From assembly GCA_003484545.1 (NCBI GenBank), contig DNCF01000116.1:1-19565 (forward strand): 19,565 bases of DNA, read 5' to 3'. Below are positions 1-7,395 of this stretch, piece after piece. Each line of letters begins with the position of its first letter. Position 1 is the first letter of the stretch. Origin of the DNA: Massilia sp. GTDB taxonomy: Bacteria > Pseudomonadota > Gammaproteobacteria > Burkholderiales > Burkholderiaceae_D. The notes under the pieces are model-generated. The model was not told where the DNA came from and did not search any database. It saw only the letters and a program-made list of their open reading frames with translations. The translations under genes were made by a program, and so were the position numbers.

Positions 1-558
1 CATCTGCAGCGCATTGGTGCCGACCACGCCGGCGCCGATGATCACCACATGGCCCGGCGCCACGCCGGGCACACCGCCCAGCAGCAGGCCCATGCCGCCT
101 TTCGACTTTTCCAGGTGGGCCGCGCCGGCCTGGATCGCCATGCGCCCCGCCACTTCGCTCATCGGCGCGAGCAGCGGCAGGCCGCCGCCCGGGCCGGTGA
201 TGGTTTCGTAGGCAATGCAGACCGCGCCTGAAGCGACCAGGGCCGAGGTCTGCTCGGGATCCGGCGCCAGGTGCAGGTAGGTGTAGAGGATCTGGCCTGC
301 GCGCAGCATCGCGCATTCGTTCGGCTGCGGCTCCTTGACCTTCACGATCATGTCGGCGCGCGCGAAGACTTCCTTTGCCGTTTCGACGATGCTGGCGCCG
401 GCGGCCAGGTACTGATCGTCGGACAGCCCGATCTCGCTGCCGGCGTTCGTCTGGACAATGACCTGGTGCCCGCGTGCGACCAGCTCGTGCACGGAAGGCG
501 GGGTCAAACCGACCCGGTACTCATGGTTTTTTATCTCTTTTGGAACGCCGATCAACAT
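1..558 (-). CDS. ald: Alanine dehydrogenase, N-terminal part (runs off the left edge)
   Basis: NAD-dependent alanine dehydrogenase converts L-alanine to pyruvate, ammonia and NADH in the cytoplasm. The visible 186 codons start at the ATG at 558 and are open to base 1, so the C-terminal half lies outside the window. The N-terminal substrate domain begins MLIGVPKEIKNHEYRVGLTP. Arg15, Lys75 (in VKVKEPQ) and His96 (in YLHLAP) sit where the family has its pyruvate-binding and catalytic residues. The Rossmann dinucleotide motif GAGVVG lies at about residues 175-180. A strong ribosome site, GGAGGAAG, precedes the ATG. The putA stop is only 38 bp upstream on the same strand, so the two are probably cotranscribed as putA-ald. 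NAD(P) transhydrogenase alpha subunits share the fold, but the N-terminus fits Ald better. Confidence 0.93.
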   Translation of the reverse strand, partial: MLIGVPKEIKNHEYRVGLTPPSVHELVARGHQVIVQTNAGSEIGLSDDQYLAAGASIVETAKEVFARADMIVKVKEPQPNECAMLRAGQILYTYLHLAPDPEQTSALVASGAVCIAYETITGPGGGLPLLAPMSEVAGRMAIQAGAAHLEKSKGGMGLLLGGVPGVAPGHVVIIGAGVVGTNALQM

Positions 559-596
559 GTCTTCCTCCAATTTTTAGAATTGAAACCCCTACATGA

Positions 597-3500
597 TCAC
601 AGCCCCAGCGTCATGAGACTTGCGTTGCCGCCAGCCGCGGTCGTGTTCACGCACACGGCGCGTTCGGCCACCAGGCGCCACAGGTCCACCGGAGACTGCG
701 CATCGGTGTCGACGATGCCGACGATGGCGCCCGGGCGCGCCGCCAGCTGCGAACGCAGTTCGCCGCGCATGCCGCTTTCCAGCAGCGCGATCTGGAATTC
801 GCACTGCGCCACCTCGGCGGCGCCGACGAAGCGGATGCGGTCCTTCACTTCCGCCGGCAGGTCGTCCGGCACCGCCGATTGCGCGCTGGCCAGCACATAG
901 GCGCGGTTGCCGGTCGCCAGCGCGGCGGCCAGCTGGTTCAGCATCGCCGGCTGCGAATCGGCCGCGCACAGCACCGCGCCGCGCGGGCAGAACGACAGGC
1001 GGTTGCGCTCGCCGGTCGGGCCCGGCAAGTCGAGCACGATGCCGTTCAGGTGGGTGCGGATGTACTGGTCTCCCAGCTTGACCACGCCGTCGTGACCATG
1101 ATTGCGCGCCCACACCAGCAGCGACACCAGGGCCGGATTCGGCGTGTTCGTGTGTTCCAGCAGCGGCGCCGCGCCGCGCTGCAGGCGCTTCAGGTAGAGC
1201 GGACCGCCGGCTTTCGGACCGGTGCCGGATTTGCCTTCTCCGCCGAAAGGTTGCACGCCGACGACGGCGCCGACGATGTTCCGGTTCACGTAGATGTTGC
1301 CGACATGGGCGCGGGCGACGATGAAGTCGATGGTCTCGTCGATGCGCGAATGCACGCCCAGGGTCAGGCCGTAACCGGTGGCGTTGATCGCATCGATCAC
1401 ACGACCCAGGTCGGCGCGACGGTAGCGCACGATGTGCAGCACCGGACCGAAGACTTCCTGCTTCAGCTCCGACAGCGAACCGATTTCCAGCACGGTCGGC
1501 GGCACGAACGTGCCTTGCGACGTCACGCTGCTTGGGAGCTCGAGCGCGAAATGCTGTTTTGCGGTGGCCTTCATGCGCTCGATGTGGGCCAGCAAATTGC
1601 GCTGGGCCTCGGCATCGATCACCGGGCCGATGTCGGTCGCCAGGCGGTCCGGGCTGCCGACGCGCAGTTCGCCCAGGGCGCCCTTCAGCATGCGAATCGT
1701 TTTATCGGCAATATCCTCTTGCAGGAACAGCACGCGCAGGGCCGAGCAGCGCTGGCCGGCCGAATCGAAGGCCGAGCTCAACACGTCCTGCACCACCTGC
1801 TCCGGCAGCGCCGAGGAATCGACGATCAGGGCGTTCTGGCCGCCGGTTTCCGCCACCAACGGAATGTCGACGCCTTCCTGGTCGGCGCGCTTGGCCAGCG
1901 TGCGGTTGATCAATTGCGCCACTTCGGTCGACCCGGTGAAGATCACGCCCTTTACACGCGCGTCCGAGGTCAATGCGGCGCCGACCACTTCGCCGCGGCC
2001 CGGCAGCAATTGCAGCGCGGCGGCCGGGATGCCCGCTTCGTGGAACATCTGCACCGCGCGGTAGGCGATCAACGGGGTTTGTTCCGCCGGCTTGGCCAGC
2101 ACGACGTTGCCGGCGGCCAGGGCGGCGGCGACCTGGCCGGTGAAGATGGCCAGCGGGAAGTTCCACGGGCTGATACACGTGACCGGGCCGAGCGCCTGCA
2201 CGGTGCCCGCATCTTTCGCCTGGGCGCCGTAGTAGCGCAGAAAATCGACGGCTTCGCGGATCTCGGCGATCGCGTTCGGCAGCGACTTGCCGGCTTCGCG
2301 CACGGCCAGGGCCATCAATTCGGCCATGTTGTCTTCGAACAAATCGGCCACGCGCATCAGGATCGCGGCGCGTTCGCCGCTGGCGCTGGCCTGCCACTGG
2401 CCGGCAAACTCGGCGGCCGCCTGCAGGGCGGTGTCGACGTCGGCTTTCGACGCTTCGAGCACGCTGCCCACGATGTCGGCCGACTGCGCCGGATTGACGA
2501 CCGCCAGCGAATCGGCGCCCTGCACCGACCCGGCGACCAGCGGCGTCGCCCTGTATTCGCGCTGGCGCGACAGTTCGGTGCCGAGCAGGCGCAGCGTATC
2601 TTCATTGGTGAGATCGAGGCCGGCGGAATTCTTGCGCTCGGCGCCGAACATGGCGCGCGGCAGGGCGATGCCCGTGTGCGGCAGGCCGCCGCTGGCGCGC
2701 GCCACCTCGAACGGGTCGTTCAGCAGGGTCTCGACCGGGATCTTTTCGTCGACGATCTGGTTCACGAAGGAGGAATTCGCGCCGTTTTCCAGCAGGCGGC
2801 GCACCAGATAGGCCAGCAGGGTTTCGTGCGAGCCGACCGGCGCGTAGATGCGGCAAGCCTTGTTCAGGTTATCCTTGCCCACGACCTGGTCGTACAGGGT
2901 TTCGCCCATGCCGTGCAGGCACTGGAACTCGTAGTTGTCCACACCGCGCTCCTTGGCCCAGGTGTAGATCACGGACAGGGTGTGCGCATTGTGGGTGGCG
3001 AACTGGGCGTAGATGACATCGGTCGCGGCGAGCAGCTTTTGCGCGCAAGTGAGGTAAGAAACGTCGGTGTAGACTTTTCTCGTGTAGACCGGATAGCCCG
3101 GCATGCCGTCGACTTGCGCGCGCTTGATCTCGGCGTCCCAGTAGGCGCCCTTCACCAGGCGCACCATGAACTTGCGGCCGCTGCGCTTGGCCAGGTCGAC
3201 CACGTAGTCGATCACGAAGGGGCAGCGCTTCTGGTAGCCCTGCACCACCAGGCCGATGCCCTCGAAGCCGCTCAGCTCCGGATCGAAGGCCAGGGCTTCG
3301 AGCATGTCGAGCGAGATTTCCAGGCGGTCCGCTTCCTCGGCGTCGATGTTGATGCCGATGTTGTAGCCTTTCGCCAGCAGCACGAGACTGCGCACGCGCG
3401 GCAGCAGTTCGCCCATCACGCGCGCATACTGGGCGCGGCTGTAGCGCGGGTGCAGGGCCGACAGTTTGATGGAGATGCCGGGGCCGTTCTTGATGCCGCG

Positions 3501-4244
3501 TCCGTTCGAGGCCTTGCCGATCGCGTGGATCGCCGCTTCGTACGAGGCGTAGTAGTTTTGCGCATCCAGCTCGGTCAGCGCCGCCTCGCCCAGCATGTCG
3601 TAGGAGTAGTGATAACCGCGCGCCTCGTTGGCCTGGCTGTTCTTGAGCGCTTCCTCGATCGTCTGGCCGGTGACGAACTGGTTGCCCAGCATGCGCATGG
3701 CCATGTCGACGCCCTTGCGGATCAGCGGTTCGCCGCCCTTCGCGATCAGGCGCGTCAGCGCCGAACCCAGGCCGCGTTCGCTGGTGGTCGAGACCAGCTT
3801 GCCGGTGACGAGCAGACCCCAGGTCGCCGCATTCACGAACAGCGAAGGCGATTCGCCCAGGTGGCTGCGCCAATCTCCCTTGCTGATCTTGTCGGCGATC
3901 AGGCGGTCGGCGGTGGCGCTGTCGGGGATGCGCAGCAGCGCTTCGGCCAGGCACATCAGCGCCACGCCTTCTTCCGACGACAGCGAGAACTCGTGCATCA
4001 GCGCGTCGACACCCGAGGCGCGGGTGCGTTTCGCGCGCACGCTCGAGACCAGGCGGTGCGCCAGCGGCTTTGCCTCCGCGCTCGGACGCGCGCCCTGGGC
4101 CAGCAGCCACTGGACGGCTTCCTGTTCGTCGCGGCGGTAGGCGGCGGTGATGGCGGCGCGCAGGGGCGACTGCTCCTGCTTGGTTTCGGATTGGTACGCG
4201 TCGAAGGGAACGAAGGTGGTGGCCGGAGTGGCGGCGATCTGCAT
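597..4244 (-). CDS. putA: Bifunctional proline dehydrogenase / P5C dehydrogenase PutA
   Basis: PutA oxidises proline to glutamate in two steps: FAD-dependent proline dehydrogenase, then NAD-dependent glutamate-semialdehyde dehydrogenase, with channelling between them. From the chosen ATG it is 1215 aa. The proline dehydrogenase barrel covers about residues 140-500 (NIDAEEADRLEISLDM, LVKGAYWDAEIKRAQ). The aldehyde dehydrogenase domain covers about 565-1030 (SPWNFPLAIFTG, FTGSTEVA, ETGGQN with the general-base Glu, and AGQRCSALR with the nucleophilic Cys near 833). A C-terminal domain of about 180 aa follows, as in the longer PutA class. No ribbon-helix-helix DNA-binding domain is present at the N-terminus, so it is probably not a self-repressor. 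An in-frame ATG at 4361 would add 39 residues, but these cross a strong hairpin and have low-complexity, non-PutA character. The start at 4244 has no clear Shine-Dalgarno. It precedes ald and is divergent from an Lrp-like gene. Confidence 0.95.
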   Translation of the reverse strand: MQIAATPATTFVPFDAYQSETKQEQSPLRAAITAAYRRDEQEAVQWLLAQGARPSAEAKPLAHRLVSSVRAKRTRASGVDALMHEFSLSSEEGVALMCLAEALLRIPDSATADRLIADKISKGDWRSHLGESPSLFVNAATWGLLVTGKLVSTTSERGLGSALTRLIAKGGEPLIRKGVDMAMRMLGNQFVTGQTIEEALKNSQANEARGYHYSYDMLGEAALTELDAQNYYASYEAAIHAIGKASNGRGIKNGPGISIKLSALHPRYSRAQYARVMGELLPRVRSLVLLAKGYNIGINIDAEEADRLEISLDMLEALAFDPELSGFEGIGLVVQGYQKRCPFVIDYVVDLAKRSGRKFMVRLVKGAYWDAEIKRAQVDGMPGYPVYTRKVYTDVSYLTCAQKLLAATDVIYAQFATHNAHTLSVIYTWAKERGVDNYEFQCLHGMGETLYDQVVGKDNLNKACRIYAPVGSHETLLAYLVRRLLENGANSSFVNQIVDEKIPVETLLNDPFEVARASGGLPHTGIALPRAMFGAERKNSAGLDLTNEDTLRLLGTELSRQREYRATPLVAGSVQGADSLAVVNPAQSADIVGSVLEASKADVDTALQAAAEFAGQWQASASGERAAILMRVADLFEDNMAELMALAVREAGKSLPNAIAEIREAVDFLRYYGAQAKDAGTVQALGPVTCISPWNFPLAIFTGQVAAALAAGNVVLAKPAEQTPLIAYRAVQMFHEAGIPAAALQLLPGRGEVVGAALTSDARVKGVIFTGSTEVAQLINRTLAKRADQEGVDIPLVAETGGQNALIVDSSALPEQVVQDVLSSAFDSAGQRCSALRVLFLQEDIADKTIRMLKGALGELRVGSPDRLATDIGPVIDAEAQRNLLAHIERMKATAKQHFALELPSSVTSQGTFVPPTVLEIGSLSELKQEVFGPVLHIVRYRRADLGRVIDAINATGYGLTLGVHSRIDETIDFIVARAHVGNIYVNRNIVGAVVGVQPFGGEGKSGTGPKAGGPLYLKRLQRGAAPLLEHTNTPNPALVSLLVWARNHGHDGVVKLGDQYIRTHLNGIVLDLPGPTGERNRLSFCPRGAVLCAADSQPAMLNQLAAALATGNRAYVLASAQSAVPDDLPAEVKDRIRFVGAAEVAQCEFQIALLESGMRGELRSQLAARPGAIVGIVDTDAQSPVDLWRLVAERAVCVNTTAAGGNASLMTLGL

Positions 4245-4290
4245 GGCGGTCTGTAGAAAGAAAAAGGTCGGATCAAGGAGCGTACACAGC

Positions 4291-4328
4291 AAAACGCGCC
4301 GTCCTGCGGGGCAGTCGGCGCGCGTTTT
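4291..4328 (-). terminator. Terminator-like hairpin in the putA leader
   Basis: The left arm AAAACGCGCCG (4291-4301) pairs with CGGCGCGCGTTTT (4316-4328), with a CG bulge. An inner CTGC-ggg-GCAG stem (4304-4314) extends it. Read toward putA, the GC-rich stem ends in four Ts, like a weak intrinsic terminator, 47 nt before the putA ATG. It is near-symmetric, so it could act on either strand. It may be an attenuator-like leader structure or simply a block on antisense or read-through transcription. The structure is visible in the sequence; the function is inferred. Confidence 0.5.
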
Positions 4329-4407
4329 GGTACGTGCTTCCGAGCGCTCAAAAACCTCCATGGTCGGCCGGCATCGCGCCTTGCGGTGGAGATTTTTTAA
4401 GCACTCT

Positions 4408-4437
4408 CAATCGTTTGATTGTAGAAGGAAATCTTCT
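4408..4437. promoter_or_regulatory. Two adjacent inverted repeats in the putA/lrp gap, candidate operators
   Basis: CAATC-gttt-GATTG (4408-4421) is followed one base later by AGAAG-gaaat-CTTCT (4423-4437). Both are perfect 5-bp inverted repeats. The second, with flanking T and G, loosely resembles the Lrp box (YAG...CTR ends around an A/T-rich centre). They lie between the divergent putA and lrp-like genes, upstream of both, where an Lrp-family regulator would bind to control putA-ald and itself. Assignment to Lrp is inference. Confidence 0.45.
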
Positions 4438-4479
4438 GGATTAATTCTGTTTTTAAAGGGTACTAGCAATAGATAGTTT

Positions 4480-4507
4480 TTGATGCGAGAATTCGGCCAA
4501 ATAATAT
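4480..4507 (+). promoter_or_regulatory. Probable sigma70 promoter of the lrp-like gene
   Basis: TTGATG (4480-4485), a 16-bp spacer and TAATAT (4502-4507) give a reasonable -35/-10 pair. Transcription would start near 4514, about 16 nt before the lrp-like ATG at 4530. A purine-rich GAAGAGAGAGA ribosome site lies in between. Confidence 0.5.
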
Positions 4508-4529
4508 TTACGGTGAAGAGAGAGACACC

Positions 4530-4985
4530 ATGCTGGACAAGATTTCGAAAAAAATTCTGGCCGAGTTGCAGAACGACGGACGCATCAGCAACGTCGAGCT
4601 GGCGGCGCGCGTGAACCTGTCGCCGGCGGCCTGCCTCGAGCGCGTGCGCAAGCTGCACGAGTCCGGCTACATCACGGGTTACACGGCCCAGTTGAATCCC
4701 CAGCTGCTCGACGTCTCGCTGCTGGTCTTCATCGAAGTGGTGCTGGACCGCACCACGCCGGAAGTGTTTGACGCTTTCAAACAGAGCGTGCAGCTGATTC
4801 CGGAAGTGCTCGAATGCCACATGGTGGCGGGCGGCTTCGATTACCTGGTGAAAGCGCGCGTCAAGGACATGGCAGCATACCGCGAATTCCTCGGCAAGAC
4901 GCTGCTGCAGAAGGGCGTGCGCGAAACCCACACCTATGCGGTGATGGAAGAAGTCAAAAATACGACGAAGTTGCCGATTCGGTGA
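4530..4985 (+). CDS. Lrp/AsnC-family regulator, close to leucine-responsive Lrp
   Basis: A DNA-binding regulator that senses amino acids, 151 aa, the usual family length. The N-terminal winged helix-turn-helix (residues 1-55) contains LQNDGRISNVELAARVNLSP and CLERVRKLHESGYI. The C-terminal RAM ligand-binding domain (about 60-145) contains SLLVFIEVVLDR, ECHMVAGGFDYLVKARV and HTYAVMEEVK, and closely follows E. coli Lrp in order and wording. It is divergent from putA-ald. Lrp-family proteins control proline catabolism (PutR types) and alanine dehydrogenase (AldR types) in other bacteria, so control of the adjacent operon is the leading hypothesis. Two inverted repeats in the shared gap are candidate sites. 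It might instead act more globally, as Lrp does in enterics. Confidence 0.93.
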   Translation: MLDKISKKILAELQNDGRISNVELAARVNLSPAACLERVRKLHESGYITGYTAQLNPQLLDVSLLVFIEVVLDRTTPEVFDAFKQSVQLIPEVLECHMVAGGFDYLVKARVKDMAAYREFLGKTLLQKGVRETHTYAVMEEVKNTTKLPIR

Positions 4986-5036
4986 TCTTTTCCGGCGGTT
5001 GCACGCCGTTATGCGAACGAATTTGTTGACGCATCC

Positions 5037-5300
5037 CGTAGGGTGGGCACCTTGTGGTGCTGGCATTTAGCCAGCCCCACTGCCCACGCGGAACGGTGCG
5101 TCGTGTTGGCGCTGTTTCGTCGAGACGGATGAGTTGACGCGGCGTGTCCAAGTGCGGACACGCTGCATCGATTGTGGCGGTGTGCTTTTTCGCACGGTTA
5201 GCATCTCAATCATGACATCAAGATGTTTTCACACGCATCGTGATCGCATGTGCCGTACCGCGTGGGCACAAGTGCCTACGCCGGCCGCGCCCACCCTACG
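5037..5300. repeat. Palindromic intergenic element with 12-bp inverted ends
   Basis: The 329-bp gap between the lrp-like and LysR genes has no convincing ORF. It is bounded by CGTAGGGTGGGC (5037-5048) and its perfect complement GCCCACCCTACG (5289-5300). A second nested pair is TGCCCACGCGGAACGG (5081-5096) and CCGTACCGCGTGGGCA (5253-5268), matching at all but one position. A central GCGTGTCC-aagtgc-GGACACGC hairpin lies near 5142-5163. The nested symmetry suggests an interspersed palindromic (REP/BIME-like) or MITE-like element. I recall CGTAGGGTGGGC-type ends as common in proteobacterial intergenic repeats, but copy number cannot be tested here. No transposase is visible. Confidence 0.6.
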
Positions 5301-5314
5301 AAAAACGATCCCGC

Positions 5315-6271
5315 TTACGCCGCCTGGCGTTCCACCAGCGGCTTGGTCGCCGCCGCCGCCGTCGCTTCCAGGTTATTGCGCAGCCAGCGGTGCGCGGGGC
5401 TGCGGCCATCGCGCTCGTGCCAGAGCATGTCCAGGTGCACGGCCGGCAGTGCGAACGGCAGTTCGCGCCAGATCAGGGCGTCGGTCATGCCGGTCGAGCC
5501 CATCAGGTGTTTCGGCAGCACCGTGATCAGGTCGGAATTGGCGACGACCCGGCCGGCGGTGAAGAACTGGTTCACCGTCAGCAGGATGCGGCGCTCGCGG
5601 CCGATCTGGGCCAGGGCTTCGTCGACCAGGCCGTGGGCGCGTCCGGAAAAACTCACCAGCAGGTGGTTCGCCTTGCAGTAGGAATCCAGGTCCAGCTGAC
5701 CGTCCGCCAGCGGGTGGTTCTTGCGCATCACACACACATACTTGCCCGAATACAGGCGTTCGTGACGGATCGGCGAACCGGTCTCGTAGGACAGCTGGGC
5801 CGCCACGCCCGGGAAGAAGCCGACGGCAAGATCGATGTCGCCGCGCAGCAGCATCGGCCGCGGTTCGCGCGTGGTCAGCGGCACCATGCGGATGTTCACG
5901 CCCGGCGCCTCGCGCTCGATCGAACGCATCAGCGACGGCAGCCAGTAGGCGGCGGTGGCGTCGGCCATCGCCATGCGGAAGGTGGCCTGCGCCTTGGAGA
6001 CGTCGAAGGTTTCCGGCATCACGGCCGCTTCCAGTGCCGCCAGCGCCTGGCGCACGGCCGGCCACAGCGCCTCGGCGCGCGGCGTCGGCTTCACGCCGTA
6101 GGCGGTCCGGATCAGCAATTCGTCGCCCAGGCTTTCGCGCAGGCGCTTGATCGCATTCGATACCGCCGGCTGGGTCATCGCAAGATGGCCGGCGGCGCGC
6201 GTCAGGTTTTGTTCGGTCATGACTGCGTCGAATACGCGCAGCAGGTTCAGGTCCAGCGTCAGGAAGCTCAT
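5315..6271 (-). CDS. LysR-family transcriptional regulator
   Basis: A one-component DNA-binding regulator, 318 aa, the normal LysR length. The N-terminal winged helix-turn-helix is at residues 1-65 (LNLLRVFDAVMTEQNLTRAA, TQPAVSNAIKRLR, then GDELLIRT). A periplasmic-binding-protein-like effector domain fills residues 90-300. The N-terminal pattern and the wording of the effector domain (DLAVGFFPG, ITVLPKHL) resemble the NodD/PcpR/LeuO-like branch, but the inducer cannot be read from sequence. The gene is divergent from a small membrane-protein gene 161 bp away, a classic LysR layout that makes that gene a possible target. The start has a modest upstream GAGAC ribosome site. The palindromic element at 5037-5300 lies just past its stop. 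Confidence 0.93.
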   Translation of the reverse strand: MSFLTLDLNLLRVFDAVMTEQNLTRAAGHLAMTQPAVSNAIKRLRESLGDELLIRTAYGVKPTPRAEALWPAVRQALAALEAAVMPETFDVSKAQATFRMAMADATAAYWLPSLMRSIEREAPGVNIRMVPLTTREPRPMLLRGDIDLAVGFFPGVAAQLSYETGSPIRHERLYSGKYVCVMRKNHPLADGQLDLDSYCKANHLLVSFSGRAHGLVDEALAQIGRERRILLTVNQFFTAGRVVANSDLITVLPKHLMGSTGMTDALIWRELPFALPAVHLDMLWHERDGRSPAHRWLRNNLEATAAAATKPLVERQAA

Positions 6272-6339
6272 GTGGTGTCTCGATATGTGGCGCCAATTGC
6301 ACGCCCGTTATAGGTCTGTACGTCAGTGTAACCCATTTC

Positions 6340-6352
6340 ATTCATGATCAAT
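6340..6352. promoter_or_regulatory. Candidate LysR-type site between divergent genes
   Basis: ATTCATGATCAAT is an imperfect palindrome (ATT-N7-AAT) in an A/T-rich part of the gap between the LysR gene and the divergent small membrane-protein gene. LysR proteins typically bind interrupted dyads in such gaps, but the usual T-N11-A form is not exact here. This is a weak positional call. Confidence 0.25.
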
Positions 6353-6432
6353 ATAAGCCACATCAGCAAACGGAATTAGATTTATATGTTGCATTGCACT
6401 ATAGTTCTAAAAAACAACATTCCGGCCTGATC

Positions 6433-6711
6433 ATGTCCTTCGTTTCGACCCTGACCCAGTTCTCCTTCCCCCTGCTTCCGCTGGCGGAGCTGCTGCGCGC
6501 CGCCCTGCTGCTGGCGCTGCTGGCCAGTGTCCTGATGTTTTTCCGTCCCCTCTTGACCGGCATCGTGCGCGCCCTGGTGCTGACCGTGCGCCCGCGCATG
6601 ACGAAGGAACAGCGTGCGGCGCGCCTGGCGCAAAAAACCGGCGCCGTGTTGCAGCGCGCAATCGACTCGGCCCAGGGCCCCGGCACCGGCACCCTGGGCT
6701 CGGGCGTCTGA
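6433..6711 (+). CDS. Small hypothetical membrane protein
   Basis: I do not recognise a family. The predicted product is 92 aa. A hydrophobic stretch at residues 10-50, with a Leu/Ala-rich core and a short break at FFRP, reads as one long or two short membrane segments. A basic cytoplasmic-type segment follows (RPRMTKEQRAARLAQKTG), then a Gly/Thr-rich tail. The ATG at 6433 is preferred over a TTG 39 bases upstream, because the extra residues are polar and unlike a leader. The ribosome site is weak. It is divergent from the LysR gene and ends in a strong bidirectional terminator shared with the convergent chalcone-isomerase-like gene. Confidence 0.7.
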   Translation: MSFVSTLTQFSFPLLPLAELLRAALLLALLASVLMFFRPLLTGIVRALVLTVRPRMTKEQRAARLAQKTGAVLQRAIDSAQGPGTGTLGSGV

Positions 6712-6735
6712 AGAACACACCATTCCCGCATAAAG

Positions 6736-6774
6736 AAAAACGCGGCGACCGGGACCCCGGCGCCGCGTTTTTTT
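6736..6774. terminator. Bidirectional Rho-independent terminator
   Basis: AAAAACGCGGCG (6736-6747) pairs perfectly with CGCCGCGTTTTT (6761-6772), with a 13-nt loop and a run of seven Ts on the plus strand and five As at the other end. It lies between convergent genes (stops at 6711 and 6788) and can end transcripts from both sides. Confidence 0.9.
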
Positions 6775-6787
6775 ACATCCTGGCGGT

Positions 6788-7375
6788 TTATTTTGCCTCG
6801 CCCAGCAGCGCCGGCTTCAGCGACCGGTCGGCCGGCTTTTCTCCCAGCCAGATGCGCAGCACGGCGTTATAGAAATTGATGTCCGACGCGGGTTCGCCGA
6901 TGCGCTTGCCGTTCAGCTCGCACACGGTGCCCGTGCCCGGGATCCAGTCCATGTGCAGCACGTCGCCCTTGCGGATCTGGTCGACGCTGGCGAACATTTC
7001 GCCGAACTTGCCGATCTGGCCGACGATCTTCGCCTTTTCCGCCTTGTCCAGGTTCTCGTTGATGCCGTCCATGAAGGCCTTGCCCAGGTCTTCGGAAGAG
7101 ATATCGCGCGCCATCACCAGCGTCACGCGGCGCGGGCCGTCCATCTTGAGGATGTCGGCGACGTTCTTGCTCTTTTCCGTCAGATACAGGCCAGCGGCAT
7201 AGACCTTGATCACCAGCTTGGTGCGCATGCCGGCGCCGTTCAGTTTCAGGTCCTTGCCGCCGACCTTGTTGACGTCTTCGAACTTGATGCCGTTCACATC
7301 GACAGCGGCCGCGGCCGGCAGGGCGATGGCCAGCGCCAGGGCGGCGCCGGTGGCCAGGGTTTTCAGGGTTTTCAT
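6788..7375 (-). CDS. Exported chalcone isomerase-like protein
   Basis: 195 aa with a clear signal peptide (MKTLKTLATGAALALAIALP, cleavage near AAA-VDV at about residue 23), so it is probably periplasmic. The mature part matches the bacterial chalcone isomerase-like family by its opening GIKFEDVNKVGGKDLKLNGAG, the strand KLVIKVYAAGLYLTEKS, and the later GDVLHMDWIPGTGT and FYNAVLRIWLGEKPAD. These bacterial proteins share the fold but generally not plant flavonoid chemistry; their role is not established. A strong AAGGAGA ribosome site precedes the ATG. It starts 20 bp after the stop of a chemotaxis receptor on the same strand, so the two are probably cotranscribed and end at the terminator at 6736-6774. 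Confidence 0.88.
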   Translation of the reverse strand: MKTLKTLATGAALALAIALPAAAAVDVNGIKFEDVNKVGGKDLKLNGAGMRTKLVIKVYAAGLYLTEKSKNVADILKMDGPRRVTLVMARDISSEDLGKAFMDGINENLDKAEKAKIVGQIGKFGEMFASVDQIRKGDVLHMDWIPGTGTVCELNGKRIGEPASDINFYNAVLRIWLGEKPADRSLKPALLGEAK

Positions 7376-7395
7376 GGTGTTGTCTCCTTCTCGTT

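Noticed and set aside
879..4256. An 1125-codon open frame on the plus strand opposite putA
   Set aside because: It is rich in Arg, Gln, His, Ala, Gly and Asp with no domain, and mirrors the codon pattern of putA. This is the usual long antisense frame of high-GC genes; PutA on the minus strand has all its motifs.
4245..4361. N-terminal extension of PutA to the ATG at 4361
   Set aside because: The 39 extra residues have no PutA character and cross a strong terminator-like hairpin. The ATG at 4244 begins a normal PutA N-terminus.
4407..5066. A 219-codon minus-strand frame over the lrp-like gene
   Set aside because: It would cover the promoter region and the whole regulator gene in antisense, and its sequence is of low-complexity antisense type. 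The Lrp protein on the plus strand is clear.
5240..6313. A 357-codon plus-strand frame over the LysR gene
   Set aside because: It is an antisense shadow of a well-supported LysR regulator, with no signal peptide, domain or ribosome site.
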